Part shown: positions 54,407 to 63,807 of the stretch, one piece after another
Position numbering within the stretch: position 1 is the stretch's first letter
Layout of the letters: every line of letters starts with the position of its first letter
Notes under the pieces: generated by a model
What the model saw: only the letters and a program-made list of their open reading frames with translations
Databases searched by the model: none
Told to the model about the DNA's origin: nothing
Program-made: the position numbers and the translations under genes
Assembly (NCBI RefSeq): GCF_005601135.1
Contig: NZ_CP039381.1
Span: forward strand, 927,941-991,940
From: Ruminococcus bovis
Lineage (GTDB): Bacteria; Bacillota; Clostridia; Oscillospirales; Acutalibacteraceae
Length of the DNA stretch: 64,000 bases
Direction of reading: 5' to 3'

Positions 54407-57400
54407 TTATTTCTGAACAGTAATCTTAATTCTAGCGTACTTCTTAGAACCGTCAGTTGCAGTTGCACGAACATAAGCTGTGCCCTTCTTAACTGCAGTT
54501 ACCTTGAATGTTGCACCGGAATTGATGCTTGACTTAGAAACCTTAACAACCTTAGTATTTTCAGACTTAATTGTTAGCTTCTTAACATTAGCATTTGATG
54601 GATAAGCAGTAGCCTTTAGAGTAGCTGAGTTACCCTTCTTTGTTAGTTTAACAGATGACTTGTTGAACTTAACACTTGTTACAGGCTGCTTAACTGTTAC
54701 CTTAATCTTCTTGCTTAGGCTTGTGTTATCCTTGCTTTGAGCAGTTACATAACATACACCCTTAGCAACAGCCTTGATAACACCCTTAGAGTTAACTGTA
54801 GCAATCTTCTTGTTAGATGAAGTCCAATTTACACCCTTATACTGTGATGGGATGTTTGTAGGACCTACAGTAGCCTTAACAGTTGTTGTCTTACCGGCAT
54901 TTAGAGTAACACTTGTCTTGTTAACAGAGATTGAAGTAGCAACCTTCTGAACATTAACTACACACTTAACAACCATACCTGTGTTTGAAACAGCCTTGAT
55001 GATTGTCTGACCACTAGCCTTAGCAGTAAATGTAGCAGTTTCTGTGCAGTATAGCTTACCTTCACTGTCATATAGACCGTTTACTGTATTAGTTGTCTGA
55101 GAAACAACACCAACTCTTGAGTTAGTTACTGACCATGTAACTGTCTTTTCAGTTGTGTAACCAGGCCAGATACTAGCAACGATGTTGAACTTCTGACCTT
55201 CCTTAACTGTTACAGTAGTCTTGTCAAGTGCCATCTTGTTAATTTCGATAACCTGACCAGGCTTTGTTGTTGGAGTTGTTTCAGAAGTTGGAACCGGAGA
55301 AGTAGTTGCTGTTGTTGAGCTTGTTGTAGCAGTTGTTGAAGATGTTGTTGCTGTTGTTGAACTTGTTGTTGCAGTTGTTGAAGAAGTAGTTGTTGGTTCA
55401 ACCTTCTTTTCAGCATAAGCAACAATGTTGATGTCACCTGTTACCTTAGCAGTGATGATATAAGCATTACCACTCTTAACAGGTTCAATCTGCTGACCGT
55501 TCATTGTAGCAACGAATGTTACCATTTCATAACCTTCAACAGGTGCAATGATTGCACTATACATTGAGCCTTCTTCAACTGTCTTAGCATTATTTGTTGA
55601 AACTGCATTAGTTAGCATTGCATTAACTGCATATGTCTTTGGAGCAGTTGTACCGGTTGTACTTGTTGTTGAAGAAGTTGTTGTTGATGTTGAAGATGTT
55701 GTTGTAGGTTCTGGTGGAATTAGACTTGCATAAGCAGAAATTGTAATATCACCTGAAGCAACAACACTGATTAGATATGTGCCATCTGTGTTCTTATTAA
55801 CAGGAACAATTTCACCATTTGAAACTACAACTACTGTTGAGATTTCATAACCCTTAACAGGTGAAAGAACTGCAGTATAAACTTCGTTCTTGTTAACAGT
55901 TGTAGCGTTATTATTTGTAACAACATTAGTTAGGTTGTTTGTTACCTTGAATGTAGTTCTTGGTGGAACTGTTGTTGTGCTTGTTGTTGAAGTAGTACTT
56001 ATTGTTGATGAAGATGTTGTTGTAGGTTCTGGTGGAATTACATTTGCATAAGCAGAAATTGTAATATCACCTGTTGCAGGTACACTGATTAGATATGTAC
56101 CATCAGCATTCTTACTTACAGGAACAACTTCGTTATTAACGATTAGAACTACTGTTGAGATTTCGTAACCCTTCATAGGGGATAGAAGTGCAGTATAAAC
56201 CTTACCTTCTTCAATAGTTGTTGCACTATTGTTTGTTGTAACATTAGTTAGGTTGTTTGTTACCTTAAATGTCTTAACAGGAGGCTTAGTTGTGCTTGAA
56301 GCAGTTGTAGCACTTGTTGCTGTTGTTGCTGAAGTAGCAGTTGTAGCACTTGTGCTTGTTTCTGTTGTTGATGATGTTGTTGGTGGAATTACGATTTCGT
56401 TTGCATAAGCAGAAATTGTAATGTCACCTGTTGCAGGTACAGTTACTAGGTATGTACCATCAGCATTCTTATTAACAGGAACAACACTACCGTTTACTAC
56501 TAGGATTACTGAAGAAATTTCGTAACCCTTAACAGGAGAAAGTACTGTTGTATAAACATCATTCTTTTCAATTTCTTCAACCTTGTTTGAAGAAACAACA
56601 TTAGTTAGGTTGTATCTAACCTTTACCTTTTCAACAGGCTTTGTTGTACTTGTTTCAGTTGTAGAAGTTGTTGGTTTTGTTGTTGAAGATGTTGTTGTTG
56701 CTGTTGTTGAAGAAGTTGTTGTAGCAGTTGTTGATGATGATGTAGTTGTAGGGGTTGGTACAGATGTTTCCTGTTCCCATACGAATGGATTTTCAATCTT
56801 ACCAAAGTTTACATAGTTAGTACCATCTACTGCACTTAGAACTTCAAATACAGCGTTAGCATAGTAGTCATAGTTTGCTTCATTAACCTTGAATGTAGCA
56901 CTAATGAACTTACCCTTTGTTCTAAAGTCATATGGATTTAGAGGTGATACACCTGTAAATACAATCTTGCCCTTTGGAGCAGTGTTGCACATTAGACCAG
57001 GTAAATCTTCTCTAATATAGAATGATTTAAGTTCGATACCTGTAGTATCACTAGTTGTCTTGTTACCATAGTAGAAATAACCCTGGAAGTCTTCACAAAG
57101 TTTTTCTGTCTGGATGTAGTATGTAACTGTTACTTCATCGCCAACCTTAACATCCTTACCATTGAATGTTGTCTTTGATGGACGAGGAGCAGTAGTTGCT
57201 GTTGTTGCAGTTGTAGCAGTTGTTGCTGTAGTTGCAGTTGTTGAAGAAGTAGTTGTTGGTTCTTCTTCTGCAATAACTTCATCTCTTAGAGATGTGTCCG
57301 GATCTTTAATTACACCGTAGTCGATTAGGTAATTCATATCCTTATCATCGAAACATACAATGTAATCTTCGATAGAACCTGTACCGGCAGCAGTTACCTT

Positions 57401-59134
57401 AAACTTAACTGAAACAAATAGGTCTTCCTTAGAGAAGTCTAGAGTTGTCATAGAATCCTGCCAGTTAAATGTTACAACACTCTGACCAGGATAATCTTCT
57501 GTATCATCTAGGTTAGTGAATGCAGAAGTTGTTGTCTGCTTAACATATAAGTCTGTTGCCTTTAGTAGGTCATTTGAATATAGAACATAACCCTGATAGT
57601 CGCCAACTTCATAAGGAGTCTTTGCATATAGGTTATATGTGATTGTTGAACCAACCTTGCACTTAACACCATTGATGATAGCATAGTCACCTGATGGCTT
57701 TGTTGTGCTTGATGTAGTTGTAGGTTCTGTTGATGTTGAACCTTCCCATGTAAATGGATTCTTAACAACACCCTGGTTTACATAATCAGTACCATCTACT
57801 GCACTTAGGATATACATTTCTGCTTCAGCAAAATATGCACAATTAGCCTTAGTTACCTTAAATGTAGCTGTTGCAAACTGAGTCTTTGTTCTGAAATCAT
57901 ATGGATCGGCAAATGATGAACCTGTAAATACAACCTGACCGTCAGGATCTGTATTTACCATTGTACCAGGCATATTCTTTAGTTCAAAATTTGTAAGTTC
58001 AATACCTGATGTGTCGCCAACTGTTTTGTTACCATAGTTAAAGTAACCCTGGAAATCTTCACATAGCTTATCAGCCTGAATCATATATGTAACAGTAACT
58101 TCGTCACCAACATTTACTTCTTTACCATTGAAAGTAGTCTTTGTTGGCTGAGGAGCTGTTGTTGCAGTTGTTGAAGATGTTGTTGTAGGTTCAGGTGGAA
58201 CTTCTGATGGAACAACTTCTGTTCTTACAGTAACACCGTCAAGTACAATATTACCGTAATCAATCATAATATTGTCATCTACATCATCTAAACATTCAAT
58301 ATAGCTTTCAATTGTACCTGTACCTGATGCAGTAACATCAAATACTACTGATACAAGCTTATCTTCTGTTGTAAAATCTACAGGATGCTGGAAGTCTGCC
58401 CAGTCGTAAGAAATAACATCTTTATCTGGGAAAGAAACTACATCATGTAAGTTATAGAAAGCAGAAGCACCATTAGTCTTGAAAGTAGCTGACTTTGGTT
58501 CTAGAAGGTCATTAGTATAGAAAACTCTACCCTGATAATCTTCTGCAGTTCTAGGAGCTTTTAGCCATACATTAAATGTAACAGTTGAACCAACTTTACA
58601 CTTAACACCGTTGATGATAGCAGTATCGGAAGGTACTACTTCACCTACTGTTGTAGTTGTTGTTTCCTGTACACTGCTATTAGGCTTATTATTACTGTCT
58701 AGTAATGTTTTTGAGTTAGCATCATCAAGAACTTCATAGTTATGAGTAATTGAAGATGTACCAGCCTTAATAACTGTGAATTCTGCAGTGATATAATTTT
58801 TCTGTGAAGAAAAATCAAAATCACCGTCAACACTATATGCAGAATAGTGAACTTCACCTGCAATATTAGTGTTTGTTAGATAATTAGAAGTTGTGTTTGG
58901 CATAGTAAATGAATCTAGCTTTAGAATAGCTGAATCAAAGTTTACAACACCCTGAACTGATTCAATCTTTGAAGCAGTCTTTAGGTCAATCTTGTAAGTT
59001 ACTTTTGAACCAACAGAAACTTCTTTGCCATTGATAGTTGCTTTATCTGTTGAAGCTGCACCTACGGTGAAACCTGTAACCATCATAGACATCAAGATTA
59101 CAACAGATAGCACTACTGAAAGTATTTTTTTCAT
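54407..59134 (-). CDS. Large secreted protein with five cohesin-like modules, four beta repeats and Ig-like tail
   Basis: A 1575-residue exported protein. After a signal peptide (1-27) come five cohesin-like beta-sandwich modules at about 30-160, 170-305, 332-465, 484-618 and 654-788. Modules 2 to 5 carry [EG]D[FY]QG early and a D-F-x-T/S-K/E-x-x-x-F segment late; 2 and 4, and 3 and 5, are closest, so a pair was duplicated. Thr/Ser linkers separate them. Four repeats of about 77 residues follow (837-912, 955-1032, 1061-1137, 1166-1243; G-Y-E-I-S-T-V-V then G-D-I-T-I-S-A-Y-A), then three Ig-like domains (1297-1575). No enzyme motif, dockerin, SLH or LPXTG is seen. The likely role is a scaffold or adhesin. 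Cohesin assignment rests on pattern only. Confidence 0.7.
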   Translation of the reverse strand: MKKILSVVLSVVILMSMMVTGFTVGAASTDKATINGKEVSVGSKVTYKIDLKTASKIESVQGVVNFDSAILKLDSFTMPNTTSNYLTNTNIAGEVHYSAYSVDGDFDFSSQKNYITAEFTVIKAGTSSITHNYEVLDDANSKTLLDSNNKPNSSVQETTTTTVGEVVPSDTAIINGVKCKVGSTVTFNVWLKAPRTAEDYQGRVFYTNDLLEPKSATFKTNGASAFYNLHDVVSFPDKDVISYDWADFQHPVDFTTEDKLVSVVFDVTASGTGTIESYIECLDDVDDNIMIDYGNIVLDGVTVRTEVVPSEVPPEPTTTSSTTATTAPQPTKTTFNGKEVNVGDEVTVTYMIQADKLCEDFQGYFNYGNKTVGDTSGIELTNFELKNMPGTMVNTDPDGQVVFTGSSFADPYDFRTKTQFATATFKVTKANCAYFAEAEMYILSAVDGTDYVNQGVVKNPFTWEGSTSTEPTTTSSTTKPSGDYAIINGVKCKVGSTITYNLYAKTPYEVGDYQGYVLYSNDLLKATDLYVKQTTTSAFTNLDDTEDYPGQSVVTFNWQDSMTTLDFSKEDLFVSVKFKVTAAGTGSIEDYIVCFDDKDMNYLIDYGVIKDPDTSLRDEVIAEEEPTTTSSTTATTATTATTATTATTAPRPSKTTFNGKDVKVGDEVTVTYYIQTEKLCEDFQGYFYYGNKTTSDTTGIELKSFYIREDLPGLMCNTAPKGKIVFTGVSPLNPYDFRTKGKFISATFKVNEANYDYYANAVFEVLSAVDGTNYVNFGKIENPFVWEQETSVPTPTTTSSSTTATTTSSTTATTTSSTTKPTTSTTETSTTKPVEKVKVRYNLTNVVSSNKVEEIEKNDVYTTVLSPVKGYEISSVILVVNGSVVPVNKNADGTYLVTVPATGDITISAYANEIVIPPTTSSTTETSTSATTATSATTATSATTASSTTKPPVKTFKVTNNLTNVTTNNSATTIEEGKVYTALLSPMKGYEISTVVLIVNNEVVPVSKNADGTYLISVPATGDITISAYANVIPPEPTTTSSSTISTTSTTSTTTVPPRTTFKVTNNLTNVVTNNNATTVNKNEVYTAVLSPVKGYEISTVVVVSNGEIVPVNKNTDGTYLISVVASGDITISAYASLIPPEPTTTSSTSTTTSSTTSTTGTTAPKTYAVNAMLTNAVSTNNAKTVEEGSMYSAIIAPVEGYEMVTFVATMNGQQIEPVKSGNAYIITAKVTGDINIVAYAEKKVEPTTTSSTTATTSSTTATTSSTTATTSSTTATTSPVPTSETTPTTKPGQVIEINKMALDKTTVTVKEGQKFNIVASIWPGYTTEKTVTWSVTNSRVGVVSQTTNTVNGLYDSEGKLYCTETATFTAKASGQTIIKAVSNTGMVVKCVVNVQKVATSISVNKTSVTLNAGKTTTVKATVGPTNIPSQYKGVNWTSSNKKIATVNSKGVIKAVAKGVCYVTAQSKDNTSLSKKIKVTVKQPVTSVKFNKSSVKLTKKGNSATLKATAYPSNANVKKLTIKSENTKVVKVSKSSINSGATFKVTAVKKGTAYVRATATDGSKKYARIKITVQK

Positions 59135-59174
59135 TGGCGTCTTTTCCTTTCTTTTTATTGTTCTTTTTTCTAAA

Positions 59175-59205
59175 CGGCAACCTCCGAATTTCTCCGGAGG
59201 TGCCG
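59175..59205 (-). terminator. Hairpin between the two cohesin-like protein genes
   Basis: A stem of 11 pairs with one bulged A (CGGCACCTCCG and complement) and an eight-base loop lies between the 428-aa gene stop and the 1575-aa gene start. On the minus strand only TTTAG follows, and 40 bases remain to the next ATG, too few for a separate promoter. It is more likely an attenuator or processing hairpin than a complete terminator. Confidence 0.6.
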
Positions 59206-59227
59206 ATAGCTTATTAATTTAAGATTT

Positions 59228-60514
59228 TTACTTCTTAACTGTTACCTTTACTGTAGTTGACTTTCTTGAACCGTCAGCAGCAGTAAACTTAATGTTTGAA
59301 GAACCCTTCTTAAGAGCAGTTACCTTAACTGTCTTGCCTGAAGTAATCTTTGTTGCTGAAATCTTAACAGCTTTCTTGTTTGAGTTTGAAACAGTGATTG
59401 TCTTGTTATATGTATTTGAAGGAGTAACTGTTGCTTTAATATTTACTGATTTACCCTTCTTCTGTAGAGAAACTGACTTCTTAACATTTACTGTTACCTT
59501 TGTAGCCTTCTGAGCCTTAACAGTAATCTTGCATCTTGCAGTCTTGTTAGAATCCTTAGTTGTTACTGTAATGTAAGCATAACCAGGCTTCTTAGCTGTT
59601 ACAACACCCTTTGCATTTACTGTAGCAACTTTGCTATTTGATGTTTTCCATGTTACTGTCTTAACAGAAGCATTTGATGGATAAACAGTTGCCTTTAGAG
59701 TTGTTGCCTTACCATTGTAAAGAGTTTTGCTTGTTGCATTTAGCTTAACACTTGTTACATGCTGTCTAACTGTAACCTTACATGTTGCAGAAACTGCACC
59801 AACCTTTGCAGTGATAACTGCTGAACCGGCTTTCTTAGCTGTTACAACACCGTTGTCAACTGTTGCAATTGTTTCATTTGATGAAGACCATTCTACATCA
59901 TTAGTTGCAGCAGCAAGTTCAGGAGTTACTGTAGCCTTTAGAGTAAACTTAGAACCTGTGTAAACTGTCTTTGCAGTTACATCAAGCTTAACGCTTTCAG
60001 CGTCAACAGCCTGTACAGTTGTTTCTTCTGAAGACTGAACACCTTCAATTGCCTTGTAATCTTCAACATACTGTGTGCCATTTGAACCTGAAAGAATTTC
60101 TAGCTTATTAGCTACTGTCTGGTCACCTGACTTTTCAATTGAAAATTCTGCTGTGATGAAAGCTGACTTAGTAGTGTAGTCATAACCTTCGTTGATGTTA
60201 ACACCACTGTAGTAAACATTGTTACTAATTGCTGTGTTAACCATAACACCCTTTTGACCGTCTGCCATTACACCGGTAACATCAGAAAGTTCAACCTTTT
60301 CTAACTTTAGACCATCTGTATATTCCAGATGACCTTGGAAGTCTTCTGCCTTACCCGGAGCTTGTAGGAAGTAAGTATAAACTACTTTCTGTCCAACATA
60401 GCAGTTTTGATTATTTACCTTTGCAGTTTCAGCTGCTGAAACTGATGTTGCTGCTACAGTGATAATAGACATTGCCATTAAAACTGTTAGTAGCAAAGAT
60501 ACTGACTTTTTCAT
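59228..60514 (-). CDS. Secreted protein with one cohesin-like module and three Ig-like domains
   Basis: A 428-residue exported protein: signal peptide 1-28 (Ser-Ala-Ala cleavage region), a cohesin-like module (about 29-158) with the same EDFQG motif (57-61) as in the 1575-aa protein, then three BIG2 domains (about 172-258, 259-345, 346-428). The last two are close to those of the 736-aa protein, including the D-G-S-R-K-S end. No anchor motif or dockerin. It is upstream in the same transcript direction as the 1575-aa gene and probably co-transcribed. It may be a small scaffold partner or surface protein. Confidence 0.75.
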   Translation of the reverse strand: MKKSVSLLLTVLMAMSIITVAATSVSAAETAKVNNQNCYVGQKVVYTYFLQAPGKAEDFQGHLEYTDGLKLEKVELSDVTGVMADGQKGVMVNTAISNNVYYSGVNINEGYDYTTKSAFITAEFSIEKSGDQTVANKLEILSGSNGTQYVEDYKAIEGVQSSEETTVQAVDAESVKLDVTAKTVYTGSKFTLKATVTPELAAATNDVEWSSSNETIATVDNGVVTAKKAGSAVITAKVGAVSATCKVTVRQHVTSVKLNATSKTLYNGKATTLKATVYPSNASVKTVTWKTSNSKVATVNAKGVVTAKKPGYAYITVTTKDSNKTARCKITVKAQKATKVTVNVKKSVSLQKKGKSVNIKATVTPSNTYNKTITVSNSNKKAVKISATKITSGKTVKVTALKKGSSNIKFTAADGSRKSTTVKVTVKK

Positions 60515-60621
60515 AAAAATTCACATCCTAAAATTAAATTTCTCAGTACTATTATTATATAATATTCGCCCATAAAAATCTATATTAAAAGCAACAAAAA
60601 ATGTTAAATTTTTATGTACGA

Positions 60622-60642
60622 TTAGTAGTTTTGCACTACTAA
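60622..60642 (-). terminator. Weak hairpin after aspS
   Basis: Eight-base stem TTAGTAGT and complement with a five-base loop, 23 bases past the aspS stop. No proper T-tract follows, so this is a tentative call. Confidence 0.35.
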
Positions 60643-60665
60643 CTAACTATTATCGGTTTTGTGTA

Positions 60666-62441
60666 TTATTCCGAAACCACTTCAATACCTAGAACATCAA
60701 GACTTTCCTGATCAACCGGAGCAGGACTTTGGCTCATTAGTTCTGAGGCATTTTGTACCTTAGGGAATGCAGTAACATCTCTTAGGCTTTCAGCACCGGA
60801 AAGTAACATTGCAATTCTGTCAAGGCCGATACCCATACCACCATGTGGTGGAGCACCATACTTATATGCTTCTACTAAGAAACCAAATTTAGCTTCAATT
60901 TCTTCATCAGTAAGCTTTAGTGCCTTAAACATTTTTTGCTGAAGTTCATAATCGGTAATTCTGATTGAACCTGATGAAAGTTCTGTACCGTTAAGTGTAA
61001 GGTCATAAGCCTTAGCAACAACCTTGCCCTTATCAGTATCAAGATACTGCAAACATTCTTCCTTAGGCATTGTAAATGGATGGTGCATTGCAACCCATTC
61101 ACCACTTTCTTCGTCAAATTCAAAGAATGGGAAGTCAACAATCCAAACAAACTTAAATACATCCGGAATAATATCCAGTTTTTTAGCAACTTTTAATCTT
61201 AATGCACCTAAAGTTGGAAGTACTACAGAATTCTTATCTGCAACAAATAGTACAACATCACCTTTTTCTGCACCACAAGTGCTAATAATACTATTAAATT
61301 CTTCATCTGTTAAGAATTTCTTAAAGCCACAAGATGGTTCATCATCTACCCAACGGATAAATGCAAGACCCTTAGCACCGATACCCTTAACATATTCAGT
61401 TAATTTATCTACTTCTTTTCTTGTTAATACAGATGCAGAGTTCTTTGCTACGATACAACGAACACTACCACCGTTCTTAACTGCACCGGAGAATACTCCG
61501 AAACCACAATCCTTAACAACATCGGAAACATCACAAATTTCCATACCGAAACGAACATCAGGCTTGTCAGAACCGTAACGGTTCATAGCATCGGCATATG
61601 TCATCTTTTCAAATGGTGTTTCCAAATTCTTGCCAAGAATATCCTTGAACAATCTCTTAAATAAACCTTCATTGATTTCCATAATTTCTTCCATAGAAGC
61701 AAATGAAAGTTCCATATCAATCTGTGTAAATTCCGGTTGTCTGTCAGCTCTTAAGTCTTCATCTCTGAAGCATCTTGCAAGTTGAATATATCTGTCAAAA
61801 CCGGAAAGCATTAGTAACTGCTTATAAATCTGTGGTGACTGAGGTAGGGCATAGAAGCTACCCTTATGTACTCTTGATGGAACAAGGTAATCTCTTGCAC
61901 CTTCAGGAGTTGACTTAATTAACATTGGTGTTTCAATTTCAATAAAGCCGTTTTCATAGAAATAGTCACGAGCAACCTTTGCAATCTTGGAACGCATAAT
62001 AATGTTATCTTGTAAAGGTTTTCTTCTTAAATCAAGGTAACGATACTTTAGTCTAACATCTTCACTTGTCTTACAGTCATCAACAATTTCAAAAGGTGGT
62101 GTCTGAGCCTTTGAAAGAACTCTCAAGTCCTCAACAAGAACTTCAATATCACCTGTTTTTATGTCAGGGTTCTTAGAACTTCTTTCCTGAACTACACCTT
62201 TTGCACAAAGTACAAATTCTGCTCTGGCAGAAAAAGCCTTGTCAAAAATTTCTTTTTCTGTACTTTCATTAAAAGCTAACTGAACAACACCTGTTCTGTC
62301 ACGCAAGTCAATGAAAATTAACTGTCCTAAATCTCTCTGTTTTGCAACCCAGCCACAAACAACAACTGTTTCACCTACATTGCATTCTCTTAAATCGCCA
62401 CAATAATGGGTACGGCGAAGTTCTCCCATATATTCTGCCAT
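60666..62441 (-). CDS. aspS: Aspartate--tRNA ligase
   Basis: A 591-residue class-II synthetase with an N-terminal OB fold for the anticodon, the motif-2 region F-R-D-E-D-L-R-A-D-R-Q-P-E-F-T-Q, a GAD insertion domain, and motif 3 G-G-M-G-I-G-L-D-R near the C-terminus. It charges tRNA-Asp. AGGAG lies before the ATG. It starts 16 bases after hisS, an arrangement common in Firmicutes. Confidence 0.97.
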   Translation of the reverse strand: MAEYMGELRRTHYCGDLRECNVGETVVVCGWVAKQRDLGQLIFIDLRDRTGVVQLAFNESTEKEIFDKAFSARAEFVLCAKGVVQERSSKNPDIKTGDIEVLVEDLRVLSKAQTPPFEIVDDCKTSEDVRLKYRYLDLRRKPLQDNIIMRSKIAKVARDYFYENGFIEIETPMLIKSTPEGARDYLVPSRVHKGSFYALPQSPQIYKQLLMLSGFDRYIQLARCFRDEDLRADRQPEFTQIDMELSFASMEEIMEINEGLFKRLFKDILGKNLETPFEKMTYADAMNRYGSDKPDVRFGMEICDVSDVVKDCGFGVFSGAVKNGGSVRCIVAKNSASVLTRKEVDKLTEYVKGIGAKGLAFIRWVDDEPSCGFKKFLTDEEFNSIISTCGAEKGDVVLFVADKNSVVLPTLGALRLKVAKKLDIIPDVFKFVWIVDFPFFEFDEESGEWVAMHHPFTMPKEECLQYLDTDKGKVVAKAYDLTLNGTELSSGSIRITDYELQQKMFKALKLTDEEIEAKFGFLVEAYKYGAPPHGGMGIGLDRIAMLLSGAESLRDVTAFPKVQNASELMSQSPAPVDQESLDVLGIEVVSE

Positions 62442-62457
62442 AATTTTCTCCTACTTC

Positions 62458-63756
62458 TTACATCTCTGCTATTTTCTTTGTTTCAGCATCAATAAGTACA
62501 TCCTGAAAATCTGAAACAAAGTCATCTAATGAAACAGCAGTTTTTTCTCCTGTTTCCATATTTTTAACTTCTGCTTTATTTTCTTCAATTTCGTTGTCAC
62601 CAATAACAACTGAGAACTTAGCACCGATTTTGTCAGCAAACTTCATCTGTGGACGAAGACCTCTGCCAACAATATCGCTCTGAGCAAATAGTCCGGACTT
62701 TCTAACTTCTTCTACAATTGAGAAAGCCTTTAGCTGAGCTTTTTCTCCCATTGATGCAACATATAAGTCACAAGTTTCAGGCTTAGGAATTTCAACACCA
62801 CTGTTTTCCATTAACAACAGTAGTCTTTCAATACCCATTGCACAACCAAGTGAAGGAGTGTGCTGACCACCTAATTCTTCAATTAAGCCGTCATATCGTC
62901 CACCACCACAAACTGTACCTTGTGCACCGATATTATCTGAAACAAATTCAAAAACTGTCTTTGTATAATAATCAAGACCTCTTACGATTGATGGATTAAC
63001 TTCATACTTAACACCTGCAACATCAAGATAAGACTTAACGCTTTCAAAGTGTTCTTTACATTCGTCACAAAGAAAATCAATCACCTTAGGGGCATCCTTA
63101 GCAATACCACTGCAAATAGGACTTTTACAGTCAATAATACGCATAGGGTTTCTGTCTAATCTGCCAAGACAAGTTTCACACAACTGATCTTTGTAATTAG
63201 AAAAATATTCTTTTAACTTTTTGTGATATTCTGATCTACACTTTGGACAACCGATTGAGTTAATTTCAAGTCTGATATTTGATAGACCCAATCTTTCAAA
63301 TAGTCCGTTTGCAAGGCAAATAACTTCTGCATCAGCTGCAGGGTTTTGTGTACCGAAAACTTCCATACCAAACTGGTGGAATTCTCTCTGTCTACCTGCC
63401 TGAGGCTTTTCGTATCTATAACAAGTAGTTAGGTAATACTGCTTTGATGGTAAACCGTCATTTTGAACACCATGTTCAAGGAATGCTCTGGCTGCACCGG
63501 CAGTACCTTCAGGGCGAAGTGTAATACTTGCGTCACCCTTAGTTGAAAATGTGTACATTTCTTTTTGAACAACATCAGTTGTTTCACCAACACCTCTTGA
63601 GAATAGAGAAGTCTGTTCAAAAACAGGTGTACGAACCTCTTTGTAACCAAAAGACTCAGCCTGTTGACGCATAATATCTTCTACAAATTGCCACTTGTAA
63701 ACATCCTTAGGCATAATGTCTTCTGTACCTTTAATCTTTCTAATAATATCTCCCAT
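62458..63756 (-). CDS. hisS: Histidine--tRNA ligase
   Basis: A 432-residue class-II synthetase: L-R-P-E-G-T-A motif, Y-R-Y-E-K-P-Q-A-G-R-Q-R-E-F-H-Q in motif 2, and G-L-D-Y-Y-T-K-T-V-F-E-F. The insertion domain carries a series of Cys pairs (CPKC, CETC, C-x3-C, CDEC), as in other clostridial enzymes, possibly a zinc site. It charges tRNA-His. AAAGGAAAG precedes the ATG. It is co-directional with the gene at the right edge and with aspS. Confidence 0.97.
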   Translation of the reverse strand: MGDIIRKIKGTEDIMPKDVYKWQFVEDIMRQQAESFGYKEVRTPVFEQTSLFSRGVGETTDVVQKEMYTFSTKGDASITLRPEGTAGAARAFLEHGVQNDGLPSKQYYLTTCYRYEKPQAGRQREFHQFGMEVFGTQNPAADAEVICLANGLFERLGLSNIRLEINSIGCPKCRSEYHKKLKEYFSNYKDQLCETCLGRLDRNPMRIIDCKSPICSGIAKDAPKVIDFLCDECKEHFESVKSYLDVAGVKYEVNPSIVRGLDYYTKTVFEFVSDNIGAQGTVCGGGRYDGLIEELGGQHTPSLGCAMGIERLLLLMENSGVEIPKPETCDLYVASMGEKAQLKAFSIVEEVRKSGLFAQSDIVGRGLRPQMKFADKIGAKFSVVIGDNEIEENKAEVKNMETGEKTAVSLDDFVSDFQDVLIDAETKKIAEM

Positions 63757-63807
63757 TTCTCTTTCCTTTCAATAAGCACAAATAGCCTATACTATATATA
63801 AAGTAAA

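Noticed and set aside
55260..57250. CRISPR-like arrays of short repeats
   Set aside because: The repeats are in-frame Thr/Ser codons of the large secreted protein, with no regular repeat-spacer structure and no cas genes.
54407..60514. Dockerin modules
   Set aside because: Segments such as D-G-T-D-Y-V-N looked calcium-loop-like, but there is no pair of F-hand loops with the usual spacing at any terminus.
63757..63807. T-box leader before hisS
   Set aside because: Only 51 bases separate hisS from the upstream gene, too few for a T-box.
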